From Sphingobacterium sp. N143 (GTDB taxonomy: Bacteria > Bacteroidota > Bacteroidia > Sphingobacteriales > Sphingobacteriaceae): 64,000 bases of DNA. The stretch is from the NCBI RefSeq assembly GCF_030325625.1, contig NZ_JACAIS010000003.1, forward strand, positions 543,261 to 607,260, in the 5' to 3' direction. The first letter of the stretch is position 1, and each line of letters begins with the position of its first letter. This document shows positions 40,152 through 49,260 of the stretch, piece after piece. A program made the position numbers and the translations under genes. The notes under the pieces are model-generated. The model ran no database searches, was not told the DNA's origin, and saw nothing but the letters and a program-made list of their open reading frames with translations.

Positions 40152-42998
40152 ATGCATTTAAAAAAACTGCTCTACCTTTCGCTGTTAGGTTTTAGTCCGA
40201 TGCTTGCCCATAGCAGCAGCACCCCGGGAGCGACGGAAATCGTATGGTCAAAACACGAAGACGATACCACCGCTTTACCTTTTGACAAAAGTGTCCGTTA
40301 TGGTAAACTGCCCAATGGACTCACCTATTATATCCGAAAGAATACCGAACCTCAAGAACGTGTTTATATGTATCTGGTCAACAAGGTCGGATCTATCCTG
40401 GAGAACGAAAAGCAGCGTGGGCTAGCGCATTTTCTAGAGCATATGGCCTTCAATGGCACGACGCACTATCCCGACAACAGCCTGGTTGACTACCTGCAAA
40501 AAAATGGGATCAGCTTTGGAGCCGATATCAACGCGTATACCAGCTTCAATGAAACTGTTTACCAACTGCAGCTACCATCCAATGATGGCAAACTCGTCAG
40601 CAATGGATTTCAGATCCTTCAAGATTGGGCCCAGGGTATCAGTCTGACCCATCGTGAAATCGACAAAGAGCGTGGCGTGATATTGGAAGAAAAACGTGCC
40701 GGCAAGAGCCTGGGTGAGCGCATCCAGGACAAGACTTTACCTGTTGCGCTCAATCATTCTCTGTACGCACAGCGCATTCCAATTGGTACCGAAGAAGTCA
40801 TTCAACATTTCCCTTATGAGGAAATTGAGCATTTTTATAAAAGCTGGTACCGCCCCAACCTCCAAGCCGTTATTGTCGTCGGTGATATCGATGTCGACCA
40901 GACCGAGCGAACGCTGAAAAAACAGTTTTCGTTGCTCAAAAATCCTTTGCAGCCAACAGCTCGAAAAACATACCACATTCCACTGCAGGGCAAAAATCAA
41001 TTTATGGTGGTGACGGATCCTGAAATTACCGCAACATCCATCAATATCAGCATCAAACACCCTGAACGTAAATTACAGAACCTCGCCGACTATAAGCACA
41101 ACCTGATCAAGACCTTGTTTAATACCATGATGGCAGGGCGATATAGTCCATTATTTCGCATAGCGAATCCGCCTTTTTTGAGCGGTGGCGCATCATTGGG
41201 TGGCTTTATGGGTGGACTAGATGTATTTCAGATCGAACTCACGGTCAAACCAGGTCGTCTGAAAGAAGGTTTTGACGCTGTATGGCGTGAACTTTTGCGG
41301 GCGAAACAATATGGCTTTACGGCCGCAGAACTGCAACGCGCCAAGGATACCTATATGAACCAAATGGAAAATATGCTCGAAGAAAAGGATAAGATTGCCT
41401 CCGAACAATATGTACAGGAATATATTCAGCATTTTCTGAACGGGGTAGCCTCTCCGGGTATCGATCATGAGATGAAACTGACGCGCGAAATGCTTCCGGC
41501 GGTCAGCCTTTCGGACATCCAGCAGCTCTTGCAACAGTATCTAACCAATAGCAACCGCGATATTATTGTGACTGCATCTGAATCGGATAAAGCAAATCTG
41601 CCGAAAGAGGCGGATATCAACAGTTGGATCGCTACCTTGTCCAAAGAAAAACAGACGGCCTTCACCGAAGAAACAAGCGATTTGCCGCTGCTCAAACGGG
41701 AAGCTCAATCTGGTACAATTGTTAAAGAAGAAAAAGACAGCAGTTTAGGAACCACGACCTTGACGTTGAGCAACGACGTCCGGGTACTCTTAAAACCGAC
41801 CAACTACCAAAACAATCAGATCACCTTTCAAGGATATTCCTATGGCGGAACATCACTTTACGATGATCGAGATTTTCAGAGCGCGACCAATGCCGTTGGC
41901 CTCATTGCTGCCAGCGGGCTGGGCAACTATACAGCCGAACAATTTGAAAAATCATTAGCCGGACGAACGGCCTCGGCATCCCCCTTTATCAGTGAGACTG
42001 CCCAGGGCGTGAGCGGCTATGCCAACAATAAAGACCTGGAACTTGCCCTGCAGATGATGTACGGCTACTTTACAGAGCCTCGCCTAGATACCGCTATTGT
42101 TGCGGGTATCTTGGCCAATGCCAAAGATGGACTTAAAGACCGCGATAAGAATGGCGACGCTGTATTCCAAGACTCGGTCATGGCTATCCTGTCGGGCAAT
42201 AATGTTCGTCGCACGGGGTTAACCATGGAGAAGATCAATCAGATCAATCCTCAGCGTGCTTTGGACATCTACAAAGAACGTTTTGCCAATGCTTCGGGCT
42301 ACAATTTTGCTTTTGTGGGCAGCTTTGACATTGAAAAAATAAAACCATTGCTTGCCAAGTATATTGGCGGATTACCCAGCATCTCGTCGAAGGCACCTGC
42401 TTACCGTGATTTAAACATTCATATTCCTGCGGGGAAGATCGAGAAAAAGCTGGCGCTGAGCAAAGAAGATAAAGCGATGGTCTATCTTGTTCTTTCGGGC
42501 CCATATGACTATAGTGAAGCCAATAATATGGCTTTGCAGGCCTTTCGGGAAGTTTTGGATATCCGTTTGTTGGAACGACTACGTGAAGAAGAAGGCGGTG
42601 TGTATTCGCCATCGATCCAGATGGATTATAGCAAGCTGCCTGATGCCCGTTATACCCTTACGGTAGCCTTCAGCTGTTCGGTGGCCAATGCGGACAAACT
42701 AGCGAAGTATTCGCTTGAGGAAATTGAGAAATTAAAGACTGCAGGACCTTCTGTTGCCAATCTCGACAAATTCAAAGCGAATGACAAGCTAAACTACGAA
42801 TCCGCACTAAAAACAAATGATTTCTGGTCGAATTACCTGTACAGCAACCTGTATAATGGCGATGATATGCACCGCATTTTTGAACGTGCATCGTTGCGCG
42901 ATCAGCTGACCCCAGCGCTAGTTAAAGCGGCTGCCAAACGCTATATCAGTGACCAAAACGTTATTAAGATCGTTCAGCTTCCAGAAGTAAAAAAATAA
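40152..42998 (+). CDS. M16-family zinc metallopeptidase
   Basis: A 948-residue exported protein with a signal of about 20 residues. The inverted zinc motif HFLEH (His93, Glu96, His97) is present, and the second zinc-binding Glu lies in the ERGVILEEKR helix. Two M16 domain pairs follow, the second without its own zinc site. Such pitrilysin-like enzymes cut peptides of limited size inside a clam-shell chamber. It is the last gene of the ECF-regulated locus, and a terminator lies 47 bp downstream. Periplasmic degradation of imported peptides is the likely role. Confidence 0.92.
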   Translation: MHLKKLLYLSLLGFSPMLAHSSSTPGATEIVWSKHEDDTTALPFDKSVRYGKLPNGLTYYIRKNTEPQERVYMYLVNKVGSILENEKQRGLAHFLEHMAFNGTTHYPDNSLVDYLQKNGISFGADINAYTSFNETVYQLQLPSNDGKLVSNGFQILQDWAQGISLTHREIDKERGVILEEKRAGKSLGERIQDKTLPVALNHSLYAQRIPIGTEEVIQHFPYEEIEHFYKSWYRPNLQAVIVVGDIDVDQTERTLKKQFSLLKNPLQPTARKTYHIPLQGKNQFMVVTDPEITATSINISIKHPERKLQNLADYKHNLIKTLFNTMMAGRYSPLFRIANPPFLSGGASLGGFMGGLDVFQIELTVKPGRLKEGFDAVWRELLRAKQYGFTAAELQRAKDTYMNQMENMLEEKDKIASEQYVQEYIQHFLNGVASPGIDHEMKLTREMLPAVSLSDIQQLLQQYLTNSNRDIIVTASESDKANLPKEADINSWIATLSKEKQTAFTEETSDLPLLKREAQSGTIVKEEKDSSLGTTTLTLSNDVRVLLKPTNYQNNQITFQGYSYGGTSLYDDRDFQSATNAVGLIAASGLGNYTAEQFEKSLAGRTASASPFISETAQGVSGYANNKDLELALQMMYGYFTEPRLDTAIVAGILANAKDGLKDRDKNGDAVFQDSVMAILSGNNVRRTGLTMEKINQINPQRALDIYKERFANASGYNFAFVGSFDIEKIKPLLAKYIGGLPSISSKAPAYRDLNIHIPAGKIEKKLALSKEDKAMVYLVLSGPYDYSEANNMALQAFREVLDIRLLERLREEEGGVYSPSIQMDYSKLPDARYTLTVAFSCSVANADKLAKYSLEEIEKLKTAGPSVANLDKFKANDKLNYESALKTNDFWSNYLYSNLYNGDDMHRIFERASLRDQLTPALVKAAAKRYISDQNVIKIVQLPEVKK

Positions 42999-43044
42999 AT
43001 ACAGAAGGGCTATTGACATCGCATTATTTTCATAAGCACTGAAC

Positions 43045-43087
43045 ACAAGAAAGCCGCAAAGATGTATATTCTTTGCGGCTTTCTTGT
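43045..43087. terminator. Terminator of the ECF/SusCD/M16 locus
   Basis: A long perfect stem with arms 43045-43061 and 43071-43087 (17 bp) around a short loop, 47 bp after the M16 stop. Confidence 0.85.
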
Positions 43088-43320
43088 TTACTGACCAAAC
43101 CTCCTGATTGACCGAAAAAGGAAATTCTCTATCCCCGGAATTTATGTTTTCCCATCGATGATTGCAAGCAACATCATGTTTAAAAAAAGCTTCGAAACTT
43201 CCAAGCCAGTGCAAATGCCACTAACAGCAATCCGATGAGCCAAAGATTGGGGACTACCCATTTTGGATATTAGGAAAAACCGGTTTGGAGTAGAATTTAC
43301 GCTTTATGATGTACGGAAAA

Positions 43321-43542
43321 ATGAAAGTCGTTGAAATATTTAAAACCAATGTCTCAACCGAAAAAGAGGCTCGGGATACAACACGCTCACTTTTAAGACT
43401 GTATCCAATTTATAAAATAAACTTTGACCTTGAAGATGAGGAAAATATCCTTAGAGTTGAGGCTCATAAACTTAAGGTTGAAACCGCTGAAATAATTAAG
43501 TATATGATTGAACTGGGGTATAACTGCGAGCGAATAGAATAA
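43321..43542 (+). CDS. Small ferredoxin-fold-like protein, function unknown
   Basis: A 73-residue cytoplasmic protein (MKVVEIFKTNV...) with a beta-alpha-beta-beta-alpha-beta pattern: KVVEIFKTNV, a helix (TEKEARDTTRSLLRLYP), two strands (YKINFDLED and ILRVEAH), a helix, and CERIE at the end. This looks like a heavy-metal-associated or ACT-like ferredoxin fold without a CxxC metal motif. The upstream ATG at 43306 would add five residues. It is often found as a lone gene in this group of bacteria. Confidence 0.65.
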   Translation: MKVVEIFKTNVSTEKEARDTTRSLLRLYPIYKINFDLEDEENILRVEAHKLKVETAEIIKYMIELGYNCERIE

Positions 43543-43629
43543 TTTGGTCATTAGCTAAACTGATGTGCTTAACTAGCCATAGCTTCAAATTTTAATATTG
43601 ACATGTTAAATTAACATCGTATATCAAAA

Positions 43630-43664
43630 ATTAAAGCTGTCTAAGAGTTTTAGACAGCTTTAAT
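43630..43664. terminator. Terminator between 43321-43542 and the DUF1508 gene
   Basis: A perfect 14-bp inverted repeat with arms 43630-43643 and 43651-43664, with A/T flanks on both sides, suited to both convergent genes. Confidence 0.8.
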
Positions 43665-43678
43665 TTTATGTACCTGGT

Positions 43679-44011
43679 TTAGGAGGTTTGATCATCGACT
43701 TCCGCCGAAGGTGCATTTTTCTTAACCGACTCAATCCCGTTTTCCATACCACTACTGCTCTCGTACATCTCACTCGTTCCGATGATCTGTCCGTTGGACG
43801 CCTTTAGATTGAAGTACCACTTCCCATTTGATGAGGTTTTCTTTTCGAACCTACCGTCATCCTGTGCATTCTTCCTAACCGATTCAATACCGTTAAGGCA
43901 ACTTGCCTTACTGGAATAGCCTTCGCTTCCAAGGATCGTCTGGCCGTTGCCTGCCTTGAGATTAAACTGATATTCACCGTTCTTTCTGGTTGTTACTACA
44001 AATTTTCCCAT
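43679..44011 (-). CDS. DUF1508 (YegP-like) tandem-domain protein
   Basis: A 110-residue cytoplasmic protein with two copies of the YegP-like unit. The first is GEYQFNLKAGNGQTILGSEG with GIESVRKNA, and the second is GKWYFNLKASNGQIIGTSEM with GIESVKKNA. Each forms a small alpha/beta unit. The role is unknown; YegP-like proteins are often linked with stress. It ends 15 bp before the shared terminator. Confidence 0.88.
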   Translation of the reverse strand: MGKFVVTTRKNGEYQFNLKAGNGQTILGSEGYSSKASCLNGIESVRKNAQDDGRFEKKTSSNGKWYFNLKASNGQIIGTSEMYESSSGMENGIESVKKNAPSAEVDDQTS

Positions 44012-44070
44012 GTTCTCTCTTTAGATTTATAAATGTATACTTTCGAATTTAATCACTTTCGAGCTCTTCG

Positions 44071-44313
44071 TCAAGAAAAGAAATAGCAATGTTCTTCTGG
44101 TAAACCTCCATCGCGCTGAGCGGGAAAAAAGAGCGTGTTGAAGAGATCCTGTATTTCTAACTTGCTGTTTCGAGTACCTAGCCATCTTATATGGTCCACA
44201 TCCCCGGGAACCTCCCATTTAACATCGTTTGCAAAGAGATTTATAAGCTCATTCAATTGTCTGTGCTGCAAATAATGTAGAAAGTCGTTTGTAATTGTTC
44301 TTGTCGTGCTCAT
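44071..44313 (-). CDS. SnoaL/NTF2-like protein, C-terminally short
   Basis: An 80-residue protein starting MSTTRTITNDFLHYLQHRQL. It has the beginning of a ketosteroid-isomerase-like fold (LNELINLFANDVKWEVPGD and RWLGTRNSKLEIQDLF). Full members have about 120-140 residues, so the last strands are missing, and a neighbouring frame continues past the stop at 44071. It may be truncated or frameshifted. Its start overlaps the stop of the upstream four-helix gene as ATGA, so translation is coupled. Confidence 0.6.
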   Translation of the reverse strand: MSTTRTITNDFLHYLQHRQLNELINLFANDVKWEVPGDVDHIRWLGTRNSKLEIQDLFNTLFFPAQRDGGLPEEHCYFFS

Positions 44314-44684
44314 GGTTGATTCTTTTTTAATGTGATAATTTGCAAATAGGCCATCATTCTTACCCAAGCTGCAACAAAAAGAATGATCACTGTACCAAGC
44401 ATACTGATGGAATAAAATGACAATAAAACAGTTACCAAACTTGCAAATACCCACGTGATGTCCAACGCTATGATTAGTTTAATCCATGCCTTTATGACAG
44501 GCTTTTTAATGGCCGCAAAAAGAACAAATGCAGAAAATAAGATCAAGAACGTCCCTACTTCCATAAATGGAGCTACACCTGTTGGCTTAAATATACTTAT
44601 CCACATATTAGGTGTTGCAACGAGTAAACCTCCTGTAATACCAGAACTAATGGCATTTAACAGTAATACATTTTTTAGTGTCAT
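44310..44684 (-). CDS. Four-helix membrane protein
   Basis: A 124-residue inner-membrane protein starting MTLKNVLLLNAISSGITGGL, with four hydrophobic helices and few charged residues. The long frame upstream to 44732 is less likely because the region overlaps the divergent promoter area. It overlaps the SnoaL-like gene (ATGA) and is divergent from the AraC gene at 44814, which probably controls it. No named family can be assigned with certainty. Confidence 0.7.
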   Translation of the reverse strand: MTLKNVLLLNAISSGITGGLLVATPNMWISIFKPTGVAPFMEVGTFLILFSAFVLFAAIKKPVIKAWIKLIIALDITWVFASLVTVLLSFYSISMLGTVIILFVAAWVRMMAYLQIITLKKNQP

Positions 44685-44813
44685 AAGCTTTGAATTTTGT
44701 TTCTGTAAAGATATTTCTGATCCTCCAACCACACGTTATCTTTACGCGCCAACGTATTGGTTTTAGACGACAAAAAAACAGTATTTACTGTGACAAATGT
44801 GTATTTTCACATA

Positions 44814-45839
44814 ATGAATTACAGACAAACATTTTTACAGGCATTGTTTATCTTTTGCGAAGAGAGAGGATTAGATACCGGAAAAATTGCTGCTCACTCA
44901 AACATTTCAATAGACGAATTGAACACAAACCCATCCTTTCCGATATCCAATGAGCAGATGGACATGATTTGGAAAAACATTATTCAGATTTCAAAAAATG
45001 AGTTGGTAGGCTTACATTTTGGAGCAGCGATGCAAATTGCTGCTCTTGGGGTAGTCGGCCAAGTGATTCAAACGAGCAACAATGTAAAAGAAGCTTTACA
45101 GCATGCCTGTATGATGGTAGGCTTACTTACTGATTTTTATACAATGTCAGTTCATGAAAAATCTGAAACTTTTGTTATTACCTATGAGAAAAATGCTGGC
45201 TTTGACAAATTTTCAACTGCTCAAAATCAAATGGGTGATTTTTTAATCGCCTTTACACTATATGAGTTAAAAGGATTATTGATTAAAAACCTAGCCTCAC
45301 TACGTGCGAGTTTTCCTACTTACCAAAAAGATTATGACAGAGAATATAAGCATATTATCAAATGCCCTTTACAGAAAAGCCGTATTTATATTCTGGAATT
45401 TAACAAGGAATTTCTAAATACGAAGATCATAACCGCCAATTATAGCGTTCAAAACTCACTTATTAGTCAGGTCTATAAGCTCCAAAATCCGGAATCATTA
45501 AGCGGTGATTTTGCAAAGAAGATTTTTAATTACTTGATCACAAACTCTTATCTATTTACCCTTTCAATAGAATCTGTAGCCTGTAATTTTAATGTCAGTG
45601 TACGAACACTCCAAAGAAAACTCCGCGAGGAACGTATTTCGTATATACAAATCGTAGAAGAAGTTCGAAAAACGTTAGCCATTCATTACATCACGACGAG
45701 TCCATCTTCTGTAAAGGAAATTTCGGCGAATCTGGGCTTTGCTGAACCAAGTAGTTTTGTTAGGGCATTTAAAAAATGGCTGGGAAAAACTCCGTTGGAA
45801 TACAAAAATAACATTCTTGTGAATCAAGACCGTCCTTGA
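44814..45839 (+). CDS. AraC family regulator (arabinose-binding-domain type)
   Basis: A 341-residue cytoplasmic regulator starting MNYRQTFLQALF. The long N-terminal domain has the pattern of the OruR/ArgR-like AraC sensor domain (GLHFGAAMQIAALGVVGQVI, SVHEKSETFVITYE). The C-terminal AraC domain has its two HTH motifs (VACNFNVSVRTLQRKLREE, VKEISANLGFAEPSSFVRAF). It is divergent from the four-helix/SnoaL pair, with 129 bp between starts. Start at 44814 is preferred to the upstream TTG-like start because the fold begins there. Confidence 0.9.
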   Translation: MNYRQTFLQALFIFCEERGLDTGKIAAHSNISIDELNTNPSFPISNEQMDMIWKNIIQISKNELVGLHFGAAMQIAALGVVGQVIQTSNNVKEALQHACMMVGLLTDFYTMSVHEKSETFVITYEKNAGFDKFSTAQNQMGDFLIAFTLYELKGLLIKNLASLRASFPTYQKDYDREYKHIIKCPLQKSRIYILEFNKEFLNTKIITANYSVQNSLISQVYKLQNPESLSGDFAKKIFNYLITNSYLFTLSIESVACNFNVSVRTLQRKLREERISYIQIVEEVRKTLAIHYITTSPSSVKEISANLGFAEPSSFVRAFKKWLGKTPLEYKNNILVNQDRP

Positions 45840-45859
45840 TGATGAGTGATAGTTTCTAA

Positions 45860-46297
45860 TTACCTTTTAACAGCTATACACTCAATCTCAATATTGGCAT
45901 TCCTCGGTAAAGAAGCCACCTCAATAGTGGTCCTTGCTGGAAAATGCCCGTGAAAATATTTAGCATAAATCTCATTGACCTTTTCAAAATATTTCATGTC
46001 TGCCAAAAATATCGTTGTCTTGGTAATGTGCTCAATATCGGATTGATTATCCGCTAAGATGGTCTTTAGATTTTCCATAATCTGAACCGTTTGTTGTTCA
46101 ACACCATCTTTTAGCATATTTGTTTTTTGGTCTATGCCAATCTGGCCTGATACAAAAATAACATTACCATAACTTGTGGAATGACTATAGGGACCTATTG
46201 GTTTTGGCACCCCGCTATGTGTTACCCTTATGGTCTCCATTTTTGAACTGCAGGAAAAACATGCCAGCATTAGGATAAGTATAAAAATTCTGTTCAT
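45860..46297 (-). CDS. Exported RidA-family lipoprotein
   Basis: A 145-residue protein. The first 16 residues (MNRIFILILMLACFSC) are a lipoprotein signal with lipobox CFSC, followed by a full RidA/YjgF domain (GPYSHSTSYGNVIFVSGQIG, PARTTIEVASLPRNANIEIE). The catalytic-site Arg and Glu are present. RidA normally deaminates reactive enamine/imine intermediates in the cytoplasm, so an exported copy is unusual and its substrate unknown. It lies 64 bp after the alpha/beta hydrolase gene in the same direction. Confidence 0.85.
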   Translation of the reverse strand: MNRIFILILMLACFSCSSKMETIRVTHSGVPKPIGPYSHSTSYGNVIFVSGQIGIDQKTNMLKDGVEQQTVQIMENLKTILADNQSDIEHITKTTIFLADMKYFEKVNEIYAKYFHGHFPARTTIEVASLPRNANIEIECIAVKR

Positions 46298-46360
46298 TTC
46301 AATTGATTTAAATTAAAAGATGAGGTCAGCTTTTTAGACCAACCTCATGCCGTCATTGCT

Positions 46361-47269
46361 TTATTTCTTGATGAAGTTTAATAACTCACTATTAAATTTA
46401 TCCAGCTCTTCAATGAAGAGCGCGTGACCACTTTTTTCGAAGGGAACTAAAGTTGAGTTTTTAAGTAAGGTATTCATTTGTTCTGCCAGGTCGTACGAAC
46501 ATATTTTATCCAACTTACCGTGTAAGATCAATGTTGGGATTGTTATCTTACTTAAATCACCACGTAAATCGCTATCCCGCAATGTTCTTAGCCCCTCCGC
46601 CATAGCATAAGGCGATGCCTGAGCCTGGATACCTCCCAACCAAGCGCCATGCCCAGCGGAAACGCTTGTCTCATTGGCTGGAAATATCTTGCCGAAAGTG
46701 CTAAATAATTCTGGACGGTTCGTATTGTTCAACGTGATCAGTCCATCGACATCTTCCTTGGTCCACAAACCATAATTAAAGTCTTGTCGTTTTGTCCAGG
46801 TCGGTGCCGCCGCTCCAAATAAAGCCATCTTGGAAACGTGAGCTGCATTGTATTTAGCCACATAGTGAATCACTGTAGCTCCTCCCATGGAAAATCCGCC
46901 TATTGTCGCATTTTTAATATCCAATTTATCTAATACAACCTTGATATCATCTGCAAATACATCATAGTTGTATTTTCCTGCCGGTTTGTCAGATAACCCG
47001 AATCCTCTTAGTGTGATGCCGATCACCCGATACCCTTTTTGAATAAAATCGGCATATTGATATTCGTACATGGCGTCGCTCAAGGGCCATCCGTGAATCA
47101 AAACAATAGGCTCTCCCTCACCGAGGTCAGTTACATGAAGTTTCACGTTCTTTTCTACTTCGATATATTCGGCTCTTCCAAAAGATGCCGGAGTTCTCTT
47201 GATTTGTGCAAAAACGCTGTTTGTAATAAAGGTGGTAATTAATACGATGGCTAAAGTTAAGTTTTTCAT
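46361..47269 (-). CDS. Exported alpha/beta hydrolase
   Basis: A 302-residue protein with a signal peptide (ending NSVFAQ). The fold is chloroperoxidase/epoxide-hydrolase-like: the HGWPLSDAMYEYQ oxyanion region, the nucleophile elbow GFSMGG (Ser), Asp in LDKICSYD, and His in KSGHALFIEE. All triad residues are present. It resembles the neighbouring cytoplasmic hydrolase at 47387 and shares a related upstream block, so the two probably arose by duplication. The substrate is unknown. Confidence 0.88.
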   Translation of the reverse strand: MKNLTLAIVLITTFITNSVFAQIKRTPASFGRAEYIEVEKNVKLHVTDLGEGEPIVLIHGWPLSDAMYEYQYADFIQKGYRVIGITLRGFGLSDKPAGKYNYDVFADDIKVVLDKLDIKNATIGGFSMGGATVIHYVAKYNAAHVSKMALFGAAAPTWTKRQDFNYGLWTKEDVDGLITLNNTNRPELFSTFGKIFPANETSVSAGHGAWLGGIQAQASPYAMAEGLRTLRDSDLRGDLSKITIPTLILHGKLDKICSYDLAEQMNTLLKNSTLVPFEKSGHALFIEELDKFNSELLNFIKK

Positions 47270-47301
47270 GACTTTAATAATTATTAGTGTTGTTATATTC
47301 T

Positions 47302-47377
47302 TTTGTTATTGCAAGTTGAAGTAATTTCACAGGCACATCAATGAACATCTTGCGCTTTGAATTGCACTTTTTGCCCA
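47302..47377 (-). repeat. Repeated promoter block, copy 2
   Basis: About 75 bp that match the block at 48243-48321 with scattered differences. 47353-47377 is identical (25 bp) to 48297-48321, including GGGCAAAAAGTGCAA on the minus strand. It is upstream of the hydrolase starting at 47269 and just past the stop of the other hydrolase. Confidence 0.75.
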
Positions 47378-47386
47378 GATGAATCT

Positions 47387-48208
47387 TTATTCTTTTATAA
47401 AGGATAGTATATCTTCATTAATGACATCGGCATTAATAGTAGGCATACCGTGAGAGAAGCCCGGGTAAATGATCAGTTTACTGTTTCTCAATAGTTGGGC
47501 CGCTTTAACGGCCGTGGTTGCATAAGGGACAATTTGGTCATCATCACCGTGAAGCACCAAAACAGGAATTTGCACACTTTTGAGATCTTCGGTGAAATCG
47601 GTCTCCGAAAATACTTTGATACAGTCATATTGTGCCTTGATACCACCCATCATCCCTTGTCTCCACCAGTTGTCCTGTATACCTTTTTTAATGACCGCAT
47701 CTTCCCTGTTGTAACCGTAGAAAGGCACGGTAAGATCTTGGTAGAACTGCTGTCTGTTATGAAGTGTATTATAGCGGATATTGTCAAACACGGCGAGTGG
47801 CACCCCGTCCGGATTATTGGCGTCAGCAATCATATAAGGTGTAACCGCACTGATCAAAATGACTTTGGATACCCGGTCTTTCCCATATTGTGCGGCATAT
47901 CTGATCGCTTCGCCACCACCGGTTGAATGGCCTACATGGATCGTATTCTTCAGATCGAGGAACTCTACCAATTCTGCGACGTCAGCAGCATAAGTATCCA
48001 TATCATTTCCCTTATACGTTTGCGTAGATCTTCCATGGCCTCTTCTGTCATGCGCGATTACTCTAAAACCTCTTTCCAGAAAGAACATGATCTGGGCATC
48101 CCAGTCATCGGATGATAGTGGCCATCCATGATGGAAAAATATCGGTTGTCCTTCACCTAAATCTTTGAAATAAATTTCTGTTCCGTCTTTTACTGTAAAC
48201 TTGTTCAT
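47387..48208 (-). CDS. Non-heme chloroperoxidase-like alpha/beta hydrolase
   Basis: A 273-residue cytoplasmic hydrolase. It has HHGWPLSSDDWD (oxyanion), AHDRRGHGRS, the nucleophile elbow GHSTGGGE (Ser near residue 95), Asp in HGDDDQIVPY, and His in GFSHGMPT, which is typical of cofactor-free haloperoxidases and related esterases. It is transcribed away from the AraC gene at 48436 with the repeated block between them. Probably controlled by that regulator. The natural substrate is unknown. Confidence 0.88.
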   Translation of the reverse strand: MNKFTVKDGTEIYFKDLGEGQPIFFHHGWPLSSDDWDAQIMFFLERGFRVIAHDRRGHGRSTQTYKGNDMDTYAADVAELVEFLDLKNTIHVGHSTGGGEAIRYAAQYGKDRVSKVILISAVTPYMIADANNPDGVPLAVFDNIRYNTLHNRQQFYQDLTVPFYGYNREDAVIKKGIQDNWWRQGMMGGIKAQYDCIKVFSETDFTEDLKSVQIPVLVLHGDDDQIVPYATTAVKAAQLLRNSKLIIYPGFSHGMPTINADVINEDILSFIKE

Positions 48209-48242
48209 GTCTTTACTATTTAATTGTTGTTGTTATTGTTTT

Positions 48243-48321
48243 CTTTTGTTATTACAAAGTTGGGGTAATTTCGAAGGCGCATCAATGGATGCTTTTCGCT
48301 TTGAATTGCACTTTTTGCCCA
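48243..48321 (-). repeat. Repeated promoter block, copy 1
   Basis: The partner of 47302-47377. The core 48297-48321 is a 25-bp exact match, and the outer part is about 75 percent similar by eye. It lies between the AraC gene end and the start of the chloroperoxidase-like gene at 48208, the expected place for its promoter and operator. Confidence 0.75.
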
Positions 48322-48382
48322 AAAAAGTTTATTAACCTTGTGCACGGCATATTTTGAGCAACGAAAACGTGTAAACATGAAA

Positions 48383-48411
48383 AAAAGCACATCCTGATAG
48401 GCTGTGCTTTT
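48383..48411 (-). terminator. Terminator of the AraC gene at 48436
   Basis: Arms 48383-48391 and 48403-48411 (AAAAGCACA / TGTGCTTTT) with an 11-base loop, 25 bp beyond the AraC stop. A T-run follows on the minus strand. Confidence 0.7.
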
Positions 48412-48435
48412 CTTAAAATATGTGAGAGATATATT

Positions 48436-49260
48436 TTAAAACTGTTTTCTAAAACTTGTCGGTGACATTCCGGTATGTTTTGTAAAAAAACGGACGAAAT
48501 AGGCATCGTCTTCGTAATTCAGGGTGTAGGCGATCTCTTTAACATTCATCGCCGTATGTGCTAAAAGACGTTTACTTTCCAGTATGATCCGGTTTTTTAT
48601 AATATCGTTTGGCGTCTCTTTACTGACCAGGCTAATCTTTTTACTGAGATTTTTAGGCGTAATACAGAGCATATCTGCATAGTCGGCCACGGTATGCAGT
48701 GTTTTGAAATGCTGTTCGACCAGCTTACTGAATTTCCGTAAAAATTGAACATCAGTCTGGCGCATATCGTCAGCCAATTGATGCTGCTGCTTCCAGATAC
48801 GTGTAGATTTCAGGATGATCAGTTTCAACAATGTCCGCAGCATTTCTTCGGAACCGGAGTCTTCATTTTTCAATTCTAACTTAATATCGTGGATGATCCT
48901 TTGGATCTCAGCAGACTGTTCTTCATTCAGGCTTATAAATGGAATTTCAAACACATTATTATATAGGATACCATCGCAGGCGACTTCATGATCGTGAATT
49001 TCTACACAATAAAAGTCTCTGTTAAAATGCATCAATTGTCCTCCTATAGTTTCACATGGTTTTAAAATTACATGGGGATTTATGAACAGTAACGTATCCG
49101 TTTTCATTTCAATCTCCTGAAAATCCACTTGGATAATGGCGTTCCTGGGAATGAACAATACTTTAATATGATCATGTATTGTCGTGAGAGAATCGTTTTG
49201 TTCGACGGATTTGTTAAATTCTAAGTTGCCAAATTTTTTGAATGAAAATTCCTTTATCAT
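48436..49260 (-). CDS. AraC family regulator
   Basis: A 274-residue cytoplasmic regulator (start MIKEFSFKKFGN; an upstream frame is open to 49356 but looks unlike a protein start). A cupin-like sensor lies in the first 150 residues (VLFIPRNAIIQVDFQEIEMK). The C-terminal AraC domain has both HTH motifs (HTVADYADMLCITPKNLSKK, NVKEIAYTLNYEDDAYFVRF). It likely controls the two hydrolase genes through the shared repeat blocks downstream. It is terminated by its own hairpin, so the hydrolases have separate promoters. Confidence 0.88.
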   Translation of the reverse strand: MIKEFSFKKFGNLEFNKSVEQNDSLTTIHDHIKVLFIPRNAIIQVDFQEIEMKTDTLLFINPHVILKPCETIGGQLMHFNRDFYCVEIHDHEVACDGILYNNVFEIPFISLNEEQSAEIQRIIHDIKLELKNEDSGSEEMLRTLLKLIILKSTRIWKQQHQLADDMRQTDVQFLRKFSKLVEQHFKTLHTVADYADMLCITPKNLSKKISLVSKETPNDIIKNRIILESKRLLAHTAMNVKEIAYTLNYEDDAYFVRFFTKHTGMSPTSFRKQF

